Origin: an uncultured Clostridia bacterium
GTDB lineage: Bacteria > Bacillota > Clostridia > TANB77 > CAG-508
DNA length: 60,934 bases
NCBI GenBank assembly: GCA_949118805.1
Contig: CASAUJ010000002.1
Coordinates: forward strand, 26,203-87,136
Direction of reading: 5' to 3'
Within the stretch, counting starts at the first letter, position 1; every line of letters begins with the position of its first letter. The notes beneath the pieces are model-generated. The model was not told the DNA's origin. It did no database searches and saw nothing but the letters and a program-made list of their open reading frames with translations. The translations under genes and the position numbers were made by a program. Shown here one piece after another: positions 9,052 to 18,514 of this stretch.

Positions 9052-10084
9052 TTATTTTCTTCTTCTTCCATTCACTAAAACCATTTTCAATCTTTCTAAA
9101 TCTTCTAGTGTTTTTCCTGTCCCTCTTACGACACAATCTAATGGCTGTTCTGCAATATAAACAGGCATTCCTGTTTCAGCACTTAATAATTTATCTAAAT
9201 TTTGAATTAAGGCTCCTCCTCCTGCTAATACAATTCCTTTTTCCATGATATCAGAGGCTAACTCTGGTGGCGTTTTTTCTAAGGTCAATTTTACAATTTC
9301 TACTATTTTACCAATGGATTCTTGAATTGCTTCTTGGATTTGTGCTGATGTTATGGTAACATTTCTTGGTAATCCATCTGTTAAATCTCTTCCTCTTATT
9401 TCCATTGGTGTTTCTGCCATAAGTGGTAAGGCACATCCAATTCTCATTTTTATTTGTTCTGCTGTCGTTTCTCCAATTGCTAAATTCATTTCTCGTTTAA
9501 TATAGTTCACAATGTCTTCATCTAATTCGTCTCCTGCGACACGTAAAGAATGACTTACTACAATTCCACCAAGTGAAATAACAGCAACTTCTGTTGTTCC
9601 TCCTCCAATATCAACAATGATATTTCCTGTTGGCTCTCCTACATCTAAAGATGCTCCTATTGCAGCTGCCATTGGTTCTTCAATTAAGTAAACTTCTTTT
9701 GCTCCCGCTTGAAGAACCGATTCTTCTACTGCTCTTTCTTCTACTTCTGTTATGCCAGATGGAACTCCTACGACTACTCTTGGTCTTCCTATTTTATATC
9801 TCTTTCCTACTTTTTCAATCATATTTTTTAGCATTAATTGGGTTGCTGTAAAATCGGCTATTACTCCATCTTTTAAAGGTCTTACTGCTTTGATTTGTTC
9901 TGGTGTCCTTCCGTAACATTTCTTTTGCTTCATTTCCTGTTGCTTTGATCATTCCTGTTTTTCTATCTATGGCTACTACGGATGGCTCTTTTAAAACAAT
10001 CCCTTTTCCTTTTAAAGTTACTAAAATGTTGGCAGTTCCTAAATCAATTCCAATATCTTTTGATCCCAATGCGAAAAGTTTCAT
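9052..10084 (-). CDS. mreB: Rod shape-determining protein MreB, read through a +1 shift at a CGG codon
   Basis: Bacterial actin that guides lateral wall synthesis. Zero frame: ATG at 10084 through 57 codons (DIGIDLGTANILVTLKGKGI is the first phosphate-binding loop), up to TTA at 9916-9914, then CGG at 9913-9911. Skipping the C at 9913 gives GGA (Gly) at 9912-9910 and the text GRTPEQIKAVRPLKDGVIADF onward to the stop at 9052; total 343 aa, normal for MreB. Later motifs such as VGVPSGITEVEERA, DIGGGTTEVAVI and GIVLAGGGALI are intact. Without the shift translation gives an 89-residue fragment. The Gly created at the shift is the one in the conserved MLGRTP segment. An intact reading frame on both sides argues against decay. 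Confidence 0.92.
9910..9916 (-). other. +1 recoding site in mreB: TTA CGG A
   Basis: Zero-frame codons TTA then CGG, followed by A. Removal or skipping of one base, the C at 9913, restores the MreB frame and yields Gly (GGA). No Shine-Dalgarno-like stimulator of the RF2 type is evident just upstream. Confidence 0.85.
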
Positions 10085-10098
10085 TTTTTCTCCCTTTC

Positions 10099-10819
10099 TT
10101 ATTTTTTTGTCTTATTCTCTTTTGTATCTTGTAGTATTTTTGAAAAAATACTGGTATAAGTTTTATTTCCAATGATTAAGTGATCTACTAATTGTATTCC
10201 TAGCAGATTTGTCACATCATATACATAATTGGTAAATACTATATCTTTTTCACTTGGCGTGGCATCTCCACTTGGGTGGTTGTGAATTAAAATAATTTTG
10301 GGTGCTTTTATCTTAATGGGTTCTTCTACAATCTCGGTAATTTCTACGTTGGCAAAATTAATGCCTCCGCATAGCTATGTCTTTGATTTTTATGATTTCA
10401 TTTCTATTATTTAGCATAACAATTTTAATAATTTCTTTTTTTTGAAATCTCAATTCTTCTAGCATAATCTTAGCTAAGTCAAAAGGTTCTTTTATTACGA
10501 TTTTTTTGAGGCTGTTTGGCATTGTCATTCGATTCGCTAATTCCCCTACTGCTTTTAGTTGAATGGCTTTTACTTTTCCTATTCCTTTTATCTTCATCAG
10601 TTCTTCTATTGTTATATTACGCAAAAAGTTAATTCCTTCTGATTTTAGGTTATTTAAATTTAATATTTTTTGAGCTAATTGAACAGAAGTTTCTTCCTTA
10701 TTTCCTGTTTTTATAATAATGGCCAATAATTCTGCATTGGATAATACTTTTTCTCCATACCATTCTAATTTTTCGTAAGGTCTTTCCAATTCTGGTAATT
10801 CTTTCATTTTTATAGGCAC
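10099..10819 (-). CDS. radC: RadC/UPF0758 family JAMM-domain protein, read through a +1 shift at a CGG codon
   Basis: The start is GTG at 10819, seven bases after GGGAG. The zero frame runs 150 codons through the helix-hairpin-helix part (MKIKGIGKVKAIQLKAVGEL) to ATG at 10372-10370, then CGG at 10369-10367 and a stop four codons later. Skipping the C at 10369 gives GGA and 88 more residues, including the JAMM-type metal motif HNHPSGDATPSEKD and a normal end at TAA 10101-10099. Reconstructed length is 239 aa, as expected. The Gly made at the shift lies in the conserved segment preceding the JAMM motif (IKDIAMGGIN). RadC function is uncertain; an early DNA-repair role has been questioned. The neighbour mreB has the same kind of break. 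Confidence 0.9.
10366..10372 (-). other. +1 recoding site in radC: ATG CGG A
   Basis: Zero-frame ATG, CGG, then A. Skipping the C at 10369 yields GGA (Gly) and continues the RadC JAMM domain; staying in frame meets TAA after three further codons. Confidence 0.85.
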
Positions 10820-10855
10820 ATAAAGTCTCCCTTTCTTGTTCTTGATTACCCCTTA

Positions 10856-11113
10856 TTATACTTTTTTATAAATAAAGATAGCTAATACCATTCCTATGAT
10901 ACTAGATATACTGATTTTGAACATTAATGCAAAAGTAATTTTTATGACACTCAAATCAAGTATTACTGGATTTTCTAATCCAAAGCTTTGACTATAAGAT
11001 AACCACCAAAGCCAATTTACTTTTGACGCTAATTCTCCTAGTAGTCCCCCTACTACTAATCCAGATAAGATAAATACTAATAAAATCCAAATATTCTTTT
11101 CTTTTGTTGCCAT
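10856..11113 (-). CDS. DUF4321 family membrane protein, 85 aa
   Basis: The start chosen is ATG at 11113, preceded by GGAGGAATCGAAA; the in-frame ATG at 11128 sits on the ribosome binding site itself. Two hydrophobic segments (about 8-28 and 58-82) flank a short extracytoplasmic loop with Trp residues (NWLWWLSYSQSFGL). This matches the small DUF4321 membrane proteins encoded beside radC and mreB in many Clostridia. Role unknown; position suggests envelope or division. Confidence 0.75.
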   Translation of the reverse strand: MATKEKNIWILLVFILSGLVVGGLLGELASKVNWLWWLSYSQSFGLENPVILDLSVIKITFALMFKISISSIIGMVLAIFIYKKV

Positions 11114-11360
11114 TTTCGATTCCTCCATTTATTCTATTTTTCTTATGGGTATTGCATTTTTATTTTACTTTTGCTATTATATCTTGTATTCCTATTTTTT
11201 TCAAGTAAATTGTTAGATTTTTTTAGATTTCAAAGGAAAACAAAAGCATGAAATAAAATAGAAATAAATTCTACTTCTTTTATTACCAAAAATTGTGCCT
11301 TTTAATATAATAGTAGAAGTAGTATAATATAATTATAGGAAAAAAGGAGGAAGTTGCCTG

Positions 11361-11981
11361 ATGAAAATTGAAAAACTTACAGAGGATAAAATTCGTGTTA
11401 TTATTCATTCAGAGGATTTAGGAGAAGAAAACCTAAATGTACATAATATTATGAGAAAAGCTATTGAAACCCAAGAAATTTTCTCAATGATTCTAAAAGA
11501 AGCAGAAAAAAAAGTGGATTTCCATACAGATGGTTGTAAATTATTAATTGAAGCTTTTTCTTCTTTAGAAGACGCTCTTGTTTTTACTATTACGAAGTAT
11601 ATTTCTAATCCAGAATCAAAAAAGAAAAAATTAATTGTGAAAAGAAAATGTTTTGATAAAACAGCTAAACAACTCGTTTGTTTATTTGATTGCTTTGATT
11701 CTTTTTGTGAATTTTCTAATGCAATTAATTCTTTACATAAATTAAATATTACTGAAATCAGTAAAAATTCTTCTCTTTATTGGTGGAAAGATGCTTATTA
11801 TCTAATTTTAAAAAATGTGAATTCTTCGTGTAAAACTTTTGAGTGGTTCTATTCTAGCTTATCAGAATTTGGTAAATTTCTTTCTCATTCAGAAGCTTTT
11901 GAAGCTAAATTATTAGAACATGGAACCCCCATCATAAAGAAAAATGCACTAATTACTGGTATAAAATTTTTCAAAAATTAA
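11361..11981 (+). CDS. mecA: MecA/YpbH-type ClpC adaptor protein
   Basis: 206 aa starting MKIEKLTEDKIRVIIHSEDL, the hallmark N-terminal substrate-binding domain of MecA, followed by an acidic linker and a C-terminal domain that engages ClpC (ALVFTITKYI region about 70-80; C-terminal half 105-206). In Firmicutes MecA delivers substrates such as ComK to ClpCP; here the substrate is unknown. ATG preceded by AAGGAGG. Monocistronic, convergent to the M23 peptidase gene with a shared hairpin terminator. Confidence 0.85.
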   Translation: MKIEKLTEDKIRVIIHSEDLGEENLNVHNIMRKAIETQEIFSMILKEAEKKVDFHTDGCKLLIEAFSSLEDALVFTITKYISNPESKKKKLIVKRKCFDKTAKQLVCLFDCFDSFCEFSNAINSLHKLNITEISKNSSLYWWKDAYYLILKNVNSSCKTFEWFYSSLSEFGKFLSHSEAFEAKLLEHGTPIIKKNALITGIKFFKN

Positions 11982-11984
11982 AAA

Positions 11985-12070
11985 GATTGCCAATTTGTCT
12001 AACTTTAATTCTTTTCCCATTTTATGGTGACTTTTAGTCTTCCTATTTAAAGTTAGTACAATTGGCAATT
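11985..12070. terminator. Bidirectional hairpin between mecA and the M23 peptidase gene
   Basis: An imperfect inverted repeat of about 24 bp (11985-12008 with 12046-12070; arms contain ATTGCCAA and AACTTTAA) with a 37-bp loop lies between the two convergent stops, with T/A tracts on both sides. Confidence 0.75.
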
Positions 12071-12071
12071 T

Positions 12072-13076
12072 TTAATATACGTAATTTTGTGGATTATAGG
12101 CTACTCCATTAATTCTTACTTCTAAATGTAAATGTGGTCCTGTTGAATTTCCGGTTGAACCAACCGCTGCTATTGTTTGTCCTTGGGTTACTTGTGTACC
12201 TGCTGTTACATATAATTTACTACAATGTGCATAATAGGTTTGTACCCCATTACTATGTGCAATTACTACCATGTTTCCATAGTTTCCTTTTCTCCCTGAA
12301 AAAATGACTGTCCCTGATGCTGCTGCTACAATTGGTGTTCCAGAGGATGCTGCAATATCTAAACCAGTATGAGCAGATGTTCTTATTTTACTTAATGCTC
12401 CAAATCTTGATGTGATAACTCCTGATATTGGACGTATTAGGGAAATACCTATGTCTATTTTTTTAGCAGATGTAGTAGATCTTATGTTGACATTTCCTGT
12501 TGTTTTTGTGATATTTACTTTTTTAACTGGCTCTGTATATAGTTTTGCAATTCCTTCTTCTGCTGTAATTAGTCCTTGCAAATTTTCTTCATATTTTTCT
12601 ACAATTGTAATTTTCTCAAGATTGGCACTATTTTTTTCTTTTAATCCTTTTACCACTTGTTCTGCTTCTTCAAAATTAGAAACATAAACTTTTTCTTCTC
12701 CGTTTTCAACTATTGCATAATAACGATAATAGACGATTCCTGTTTCTTTTACTTTTTCAAATATCTCTTCATCATTTGTTACTATATTCTTTTTTAACAA
12801 ACACAATTTGTAGTTTGGAAGATTGTTAACTTGTACAAATGCAATATTCTCATTTTCTTCTTCCCCATTTTCTATATAGTTATTAATTTTATGTTGTAAA
12901 GTAGCCTTATCTTCTGTATATCCAACTTGTTCTCCTTCTATAAAAACACTATAAGTTGGTTTGTATAAAAAGGCTATGGCTCCTATAATAAAAAAGGCTG
13001 AAAGCATAAAAAGAACAGTAAATTTAATACTTCTTTTTGTGTGTATCATTACTTTTTTGAACATGTTTTTCCTCAA
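12072..13076 (-). CDS. Membrane-anchored M23 (LytM-like) peptidase
   Basis: 334 aa. One N-terminal membrane segment (about 20-41) is followed by an extracytoplasmic mixed region and a C-terminal M23 domain with the zinc motif residues in SAHTGLDIAA (HxxxD) and GPHLHLEVRI (HxH). Such proteins cut peptidoglycan crosslinks or, when anchored like SpoIIQ, act as forespore engulfment scaffolds; with both zinc motifs intact it is probably active. Convergent with mecA, in a region that also holds coat genes, which would fit a sporulation role but does not prove it. Confidence 0.88.
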   Translation of the reverse strand: MRKNMFKKVMIHTKRSIKFTVLFMLSAFFIIGAIAFLYKPTYSVFIEGEQVGYTEDKATLQHKINNYIENGEEENENIAFVQVNNLPNYKLCLLKKNIVTNDEEIFEKVKETGIVYYRYYAIVENGEEKVYVSNFEEAEQVVKGLKEKNSANLEKITIVEKYEENLQGLITAEEGIAKLYTEPVKKVNITKTTGNVNIRSTTSAKKIDIGISLIRPISGVITSRFGALSKIRTSAHTGLDIAASSGTPIVAAASGTVIFSGRKGNYGNMVVIAHSNGVQTYYAHCSKLYVTAGTQVTQGQTIAAVGSTGNSTGPHLHLEVRINGVAYNPQNYVY

Positions 13077-13290
13077 TCTCCTTTGTATCTCAATTACTTT
13101 CCCTAAACTAAAAATTCTATTGTAATAATATTGTAATATTTGATTTTTTGCAAAGAGATTGCCTATTCAATTTCTGTCGTTTTGTTTTCTTTTTGATTAC
13201 TTATCTTCTTTTTATTCCATTTATCTCTTATTTTCATTTTTTTGTTTTTTGAAATTTTATCATTCTTTTTTATGCTTTTTTATGTCATTT

Positions 13291-13536
13291 TTATTGTTGC
13301 AATTCTGTTTTTACGCTACTTATTTCTGTTGTTGTCGCTTTCTGGGCTGGTACATAATAGCCTTTTGCTTGTGCAATTTTGAATAATTCATACTGAAAAC
13401 TTTCATCATTGTTTCTAATTTGTTGAAAAGTTTGTCTTAATTGCATATTTTCTGCTTCTGAAATCGCTGTTTGATAAGCGGTTAAATCGGCTTTTACTCC
13501 TCCTAATATGTCATTCACCATTGTTTTCTCATCCAT
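13291..13536 (-). CDS. CotF-like spore coat protein, 81 aa
   Basis: Short all-helical protein with the coat-F style heptad text YQTAISEAENMQLRQTFQQ and NNDESFQYELFKIAQAKGYY, ending in a Thr/Ser-rich tail. It sits 14 bp downstream of a similar 62-residue gene, and such pairs are common in spore formers. ATG at 13536 with AAAGGAGG. Likely expressed in the mother cell late in sporulation, by inference. Confidence 0.72.
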   Translation of the reverse strand: MDEKTMVNDILGGVKADLTAYQTAISEAENMQLRQTFQQIRNNDESFQYELFKIAQAKGYYVPAQKATTTEISSVKTELQQ

Positions 13537-13550
13537 TTTCTTTCCTCCTT

Positions 13551-13739
13551 TTAATTATTTAAAAATGTCATTAATTTTTGTTTTGTGTTTAATGCATCTT
13601 GTGCTGATTTTGAAAATAATTGTTTTATTTGTGGATCCACTGCTTGTGAAGAATAAGTATTCAATTTCTGATAAGCGGTTTCATGTGCTCCTATTAGATG
13701 TCTTAAATGTTGTAATTCGATTTGATTTAAATCTGCCAT
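13551..13739 (-). CDS. CotF-like small protein, 62 aa
   Basis: Helical protein MADLNQIELQHLRHLIGAHE..., matching the N-terminal half of ferritin-like CotF-type coat proteins (QLLFSKSAQDAL-like second helix). With the following gene it looks like a two-piece version of one coat protein. ATG at 13739 with AAGGAAGG upstream. Confidence 0.72.
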   Translation of the reverse strand: MADLNQIELQHLRHLIGAHETAYQKLNTYSSQAVDPQIKQLFSKSAQDALNTKQKLMTFLNN

Positions 13740-13810
13740 TTTTATCCTTCCTTTCTTTTTTTTTCTTATTTATTATTCCCTTTTTTTGATATCTTATACC
13801 AAAAAAGATA

Positions 13811-13846
13811 GAAAATTCCCCAATCATTTTGAATGATTAGGGAAAA
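13811..13846 (-). terminator. Terminator downstream of pcrA
   Basis: Hairpin with arms TTCCCTAATCATT and AATGATTGGGGAA and a short AAAA-type loop, followed on the minus strand by a T-rich tract. Confidence 0.75.
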
Positions 13847-13951
13847 TCCGATGAAGGAATTTTAACAGTTTCTATTTTTCCTTTTCCTTCATTTTATTGT
13901 GAAATTGTTGTACTTCTATTCTTACTCTGACAAATTTTAAAAGAATATTTT

Positions 13952-16261
13952 TTATGCAATGATTTCTAAATTAGCAAACTTAGCCATTAATCTCTTATGT
14001 CCTACTTTATCAAAATTTATGTCTACTTTTAAATCTTCTCCTTCTGGTTCTACTAGATGAATGGTTCCTTCTCCAAACTTTTTATGAAATACTCTAACTC
14101 CTGTTTCATATTGTGATAAATCTACTTCTTTTTTAGATGAAATTTTATTTCCTAAATTATTTAAGAAACTTTCTGCTGTTCGAAAAGCAAAATTACTATG
14201 TTTATTGGCTACCATGATGGGTTCTTTCTCACTTGCTTGATAAGTCTTTATACTACCATTATTTTTACTTCCATAACTCCATGTATAAGCAGATTCTTTG
14301 TATAATGTTTCTTTGTTAGAAGTTTGTCCAAATGCTTCTTCATATCCTTGTAATAATTCTTCTGGAATTTCTTGTAGAAAACGTGAAACTGGATTATAAC
14401 TAGTTGATCCAAATATGGTTCTTTGTTTGCTACAAGTTAAAAATAGATTTTCTTTTGCTCTTGTGATTCCTACATAACAAAGTCTTCTTTCTTCTTCTAA
14501 TTCTTTTGGCTCCATCATAGCTTGGTGTCCTGGGAAAATCCCTTCTTCCATTCCCACTAAAAATACAACTGGAAATTCAAGTCCTTTTGCACTATGAAGT
14601 GTCATTAATGTTATCATATCAGCTTCTTCTTCCATATTGTCTAAATCACTTGATAAGGTAATTCCTTCTAAAAATTCACTTAAAGAGTTTTCTGCAAATT
14701 CCTCTTCAAATTCAATGGCAACTGTTAAAAATTCTTCTAAATTTGCTATTCTATTCTCGGCTTCTATGGTTTTTTCAAGTTCTAATGCTTTGGTGTAACC
14801 AGATTTTTTTAATGTCATTTTTATTAATTCTGAGATTGTTATGTTATCTTTTTTCGCTTTTAATTCTTCTATTCCATTCACAAATTCTCTGGAATTTAAA
14901 AATACTCTATTTAATCCATATTCATCTGCTTTTTGGATCACTTCATACATAGATACTTCATTGGCAATAGCTAATTGTTCTATTTTATCTAAACTTGTTT
15001 TTCCAATTCCTCTTTTAGGTTCATTAATAATTCTTCTTAGACTTAAATTATCATTATTGTTCTGAATTAATCTTAAATAGGCAATGATATCTTTAATTTC
15101 TTTTCTTTCATAGAATTTTAGTCCACCAATTATTTTGTAAGGTATGTTTTCTCTTCTTAGTATATCTTCTATTGCTCTTGATTGGGTATTCATTCGATAT
15201 AAGATACTAAAGTCTGAATATTTATAATATTCTTCTCTTTTTAAATGTTCAATTTGCTCCACTATATAAGTTCCTTCATCATATTCATTTTCAGCTTGGT
15301 ATACATGTGGTAAGTTTCCTTCGTCATTTTGCGTCCAAAGTTCTTTTTTATATTTTACTTCGTTGTTCTTAATAACGCTATTGGCTGCTTTTAAAATATT
15401 TTGTGTACAACGATAATTTTGTTCTAATTTTATGATTTTTGTACCTGGAAAATCTCTTTCAAAATTTAATATGTTTGAAATATCGGCTCCTCTAAAACTA
15501 TAAATCCCTTGATCGTTATCTCCTACTACTGTTATGTTACCATTTTTAGAAGCCAATAAGGTAATTAGTGTAAATTGTGCTTTATTGGTATCTTGATATT
15601 CATCTACTAATACATATTGAAATTTGTTTGCATAATACTCTAATATATCTGGATTTTCCATCATAATTTTTATGGTATCGTTTATGATATCATCAAAGTC
15701 AATGGCATTATTTTCTTTGAGTCTTTTTTGATACAATTCATAGATGGTTGCTATTTTTTCTTTTCGAAAATCTCCATTGGCTCTTATTTTGTATTGATCT
15801 GGTTCTAACATTTCATTTTTGGCATTACTAATTTCAGATAATACACTTCGATCTGTATAGAGTTTTTCGTCTATTCCTAAATCTTTGATACAATTTTTTA
15901 CCAACGTTCTTTGGTCACTTGTATCAAATATGATAAATGAGGAATCAAATCCTATTCGATCAATAAATCTTCTTAAAATTCGTACACAAATAGAATGAAA
16001 GGTTCCCATCCATATATCTCTTGCGACATCTCCTACTAAATTGATAATTCTTTCTTTCATTTCATTGGCTGCTTTATTGGTAAATGTAATCGCTATAATA
16101 TCCCATGGTTTAGCTCCTTTTTCTTGTATTAAATAAGCAATTTTATGCGTTAATACTTTTGTTTTTCCACTTCCTGCTCCTGCAATTACTAAGCATGGGC
16201 CTTGTGTATTTACTACTGCTTCATATTGTTTTTCGTTCAATCCTTCTAATATTTCTTGCAT
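13952..16261 (-). CDS. pcrA: UvrD/PcrA-type 3'-5' DNA helicase
   Basis: Superfamily 1A helicase, 769 aa, used in repair and removal of RecA or stalled polymerases. Motifs in order: Walker A AGAGSGKTKVL (about 27-37), ITFTNKAANEMKER (Ia), VDEYQDTN (II, about 222), VVGDNDQGIYSFRGA (III), QNYRC (IV), LMTLHSAKGLEF (V) and YVGITRAKE (VI), then a C-terminal Tudor-like part (VFHKKFGEGTIHLVEPEGED). ATG at 16261 with GGGAG. Monocistronic. Confidence 0.96.
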   Translation of the reverse strand: MQEILEGLNEKQYEAVVNTQGPCLVIAGAGSGKTKVLTHKIAYLIQEKGAKPWDIIAITFTNKAANEMKERIINLVGDVARDIWMGTFHSICVRILRRFIDRIGFDSSFIIFDTSDQRTLVKNCIKDLGIDEKLYTDRSVLSEISNAKNEMLEPDQYKIRANGDFRKEKIATIYELYQKRLKENNAIDFDDIINDTIKIMMENPDILEYYANKFQYVLVDEYQDTNKAQFTLITLLASKNGNITVVGDNDQGIYSFRGADISNILNFERDFPGTKIIKLEQNYRCTQNILKAANSVIKNNEVKYKKELWTQNDEGNLPHVYQAENEYDEGTYIVEQIEHLKREEYYKYSDFSILYRMNTQSRAIEDILRRENIPYKIIGGLKFYERKEIKDIIAYLRLIQNNNDNLSLRRIINEPKRGIGKTSLDKIEQLAIANEVSMYEVIQKADEYGLNRVFLNSREFVNGIEELKAKKDNITISELIKMTLKKSGYTKALELEKTIEAENRIANLEEFLTVAIEFEEEFAENSLSEFLEGITLSSDLDNMEEEADMITLMTLHSAKGLEFPVVFLVGMEEGIFPGHQAMMEPKELEEERRLCYVGITRAKENLFLTCSKQRTIFGSTSYNPVSRFLQEIPEELLQGYEEAFGQTSNKETLYKESAYTWSYGSKNNGSIKTYQASEKEPIMVANKHSNFAFRTAESFLNNLGNKISSKKEVDLSQYETGVRVFHKKFGEGTIHLVEPEGEDLKVDINFDKVGHKRLMAKFANLEIIA

Positions 16262-16443
16262 TTTTCTCCCTTTCTTCGTTTTTTATTCGTTTACTTGTTT
16301 TACTTTATGTTGTCTTTTATTTTCTCTTCTTCAAATTTCTGTTTGTATTTTACTATATTTATTTTCAAAAAGCAAGGATTTATTTTCAAATTTTAAAGAT
16401 TCCTTGATTATGTATTATTCCTAATGTTAGTAAGCATCTATTT

Positions 16444-16500
16444 TTAAAAGGAGTGTCCCTTAATCCCCAAAATGGGGATTTTAAACAGCGTCCCTCTAAA
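16444..16500. repeat. REP-like palindrome, family B copy 1
   Basis: Palindromic block with GAGTGTCCCTTAATCCCC on one arm and GGGGATTTTAAACAGCGTCCCTC on the other, around a 3-base loop. The same text, slightly different, occurs at 40633-40685. It overlaps the last codon and stop (16498-16496) of the interrupted ZIP gene. Confidence 0.85.
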
Positions 16501-16794
16501 CACCAGTTGCTAAAATCCCAATAAGAAATCCGATTATGTTTCCGCATAGCAGTCATTCTTCCCTGGTACAGTTGGTTAGCTTCTGGTACTAATTCTCCAG
16601 ATACGATGTATAACATAGCACCTGCTGCAAAACTTAAACATATTGCTATAATTTGTTCTGATATGGTTCCTATTAAGGCTCCAAAAAAAGCTCCTATTCC
16701 TGTTGTGACTCCTGATAGTAAGACATAAAAAATAACTTTTGCAACCTTCATTCCTCCATTTTTCATGGGTACTGCCATGGAGATTCCTTCTGGT
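16496..16794 (-). pseudogene. ZIP-family metal transporter, C-terminal half of an interrupted gene, with its own CGG recoding site
   Basis: The text GISMAVPMKNGGMKVAKVIF onward is the second half of a GufA-type ZIP transporter (zinc/iron uptake), continuing the frame of the N-terminal half at 21575-22079 if the 4.8-kb element is removed. Junction codon is GGA in CCAGAAGG. The zero frame holds about 80 codons up to ATG at 16547-16545, then CGG at 16544-16542. Skipping the C at 16544 gives Gly and NIIGFLIGILATGV with a stop at 16498-16496; staying in frame gives an unrelated tail. Reconstructed whole protein: 251 aa, typical. The gene is split now, so probably inactive unless the element excises. 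Confidence 0.85.
16541..16547 (-). other. +1 recoding site in the ZIP C-terminal half: ATG CGG A
   Basis: Skipping the C at 16544 turns ATG CGG AAA into ATG GGA AAC and restores the last membrane helix of the ZIP protein (MGNIIGFLIG). Confidence 0.8.
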
Positions 16795-16847
16795 TGAGGT
16801 TAAAGTAGACAGTTATTGTTTTTTATTTCGACTAATCTAATATTAAA

Positions 16848-18417
16848 TTAGTCGTTTTGTTCATTACTGACACTAATATTATTTAATCTCTTAAAATTAA
16901 AAATGATATCTACTTGTTTGTCTTGGTGTATTTCTATTTTATTAATGATTATTTTCATTATTTCAGGTTTTGGTTTTTCTAATTTAAAAAATTCTCTAAC
17001 TATTTTCTCTATCTCTTTACTATTATTGTTTGAAGCATTTTCTTTTTTGTTTTTTAACTCATTGTATTCCTTTTCTTTTTCATTTACTTCATCGATTAGT
17101 TTGTTAAATACCCTTTCATACATCTCTTCGTTAACTTTACCGTTTAATTTGTCAACATACATTTTGTCTATGTTATCTTTTATATGGTTAATTTCTGTTT
17201 GTTTCTGTTTTAGCATTTTTCCATAATCTTGTTTTGTTCGATTGTTTTTTACGTTCAATTCTATTTTCTTACTATCGATTGCTAAAAATAAATTCTTTAT
17301 GTATTGTAGTATTGTTTTTTCTAATGCTTCATAGCTAAATCCATGTGATGTACAAAGTCCTAATTTTGAGTTTCTACGATAATTATTACATATCATAAAC
17401 ATATAGCCATTTTTCTTTCCTCTTACTCCTATTTTATGTTTACATTCATAGCAAAACAATAATCCATCTAATAAAAACTTATGCTTTTTTTCATTCCTAT
17501 TATATTTTTGTACGATTACCATTTTTTGTACTTTATCAAAAAGTTGCTTTTCAATGATTGGTTCATGTGTGTTTTCCACAATGTTCCACTGTTCTTGTGG
17601 ATTATTTCTTAACTTTCTGTTTTTATAACTTATTCTACTTCTCTTATTTTGCACAGTATTTCCAATATATATTTCGTTTTTTAAGATGTTTTTAATTGTT
17701 TTGTTTTCCCAAAATGTTGCTTTGTTGTATCTTAGCTGATTCGTTGTTGGTATTTTATTGTCATTTAGATAATTTTTAATGGCTCCTACTTCTTCTCCGT
17801 AAACTAGCCTTATGAAAAATGGTTCTAACTATTTCCGCTTCTGGCTCACATATTACTAATTTGTTTTTATCGTTTGGATCTTTTACATATCCTAATGCCG
17901 TTTTTCCGCCTACCCATTTTCCTTGTTTTTGCATAGTATGTAAGGCTGTCCTTATTTTTTTGGATAAATCTTTGGAATACATATCATTTAAGATAGATTT
18001 AAATGGTGCTATATCATTATTGCCATTATTAGTGGCAAAAGTGTCTATCCCATCTGTTACAGAAATATATCTAATTTCATGCTCTGGAAACCATCTTTCA
18101 ATATATTCTCCTGTTTCTATGTAATCACGACCTAAACGTGATAAATCTTTTGTTATGACCATATTTACTTTTCCGTTTTCGATATCTCTAATCATTCTTT
18201 GGAAATCTGGTCTATTAAAATTTGTACCTGTATATCCTGGATCAATATAAGTATCTACTAATTCATATTCCCATCCTAAATTTTTTACATATTCTGTTAA
18301 TAAAGATTTTTGGTTAGTAATACTTTCACTTTCATCAAATCCTTTATCTACATCTTCTTTGGATAATCTTATATAAATAGCCACTTTATAAATTACTGTT
18401 TTTATTGTTTCAAGCAT
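16848..18417 (-). CDS. Large serine recombinase, read through a +1 shift at a CGG codon
   Basis: The start chosen is ATG at 18417, after AAGGAGG. The resolvase domain (about 1-160) contains IYIRLSKED with the catalytic Ser and the segment TKDLSRLGRDYIETGEYIE; then a recombinase domain; a zinc ribbon (CYECKHKIGVRGKK with CNNYRR); a coiled coil (about 330-440) and a short tail. The zero frame runs 206 codons to TTA at 17802-17800, then CGG at 17799-17797 and a stop nine codons on. Skipping the C at 17799 gives GGA and GEEVGAIKNYLN, then in one open frame to the stop at 16848; total 522 aa, the usual size. It should catalyse integration and excision of the surrounding element. Confidence 0.9.
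17796..17802 (-). other. +1 recoding site in the serine recombinase: TTA CGG A
   Basis: TTA CGG AGA becomes TTA GGA GAA when the C at 17799 is skipped. The Gly lies in the recombinase domain where this family usually has Gly (F..y..G....IA..LN). Same P-site codon and same quadruplet as in mreB. Confidence 0.85.
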
Positions 18418-18514
18418 TTTTCCTCCTTCCCATGCTTGATAAAAACATTTCGAATTCATATTAAATTATATCTGATTTTTTTATGAATTCAAATGCTGAA
18501 GTAATAAAAATTCT

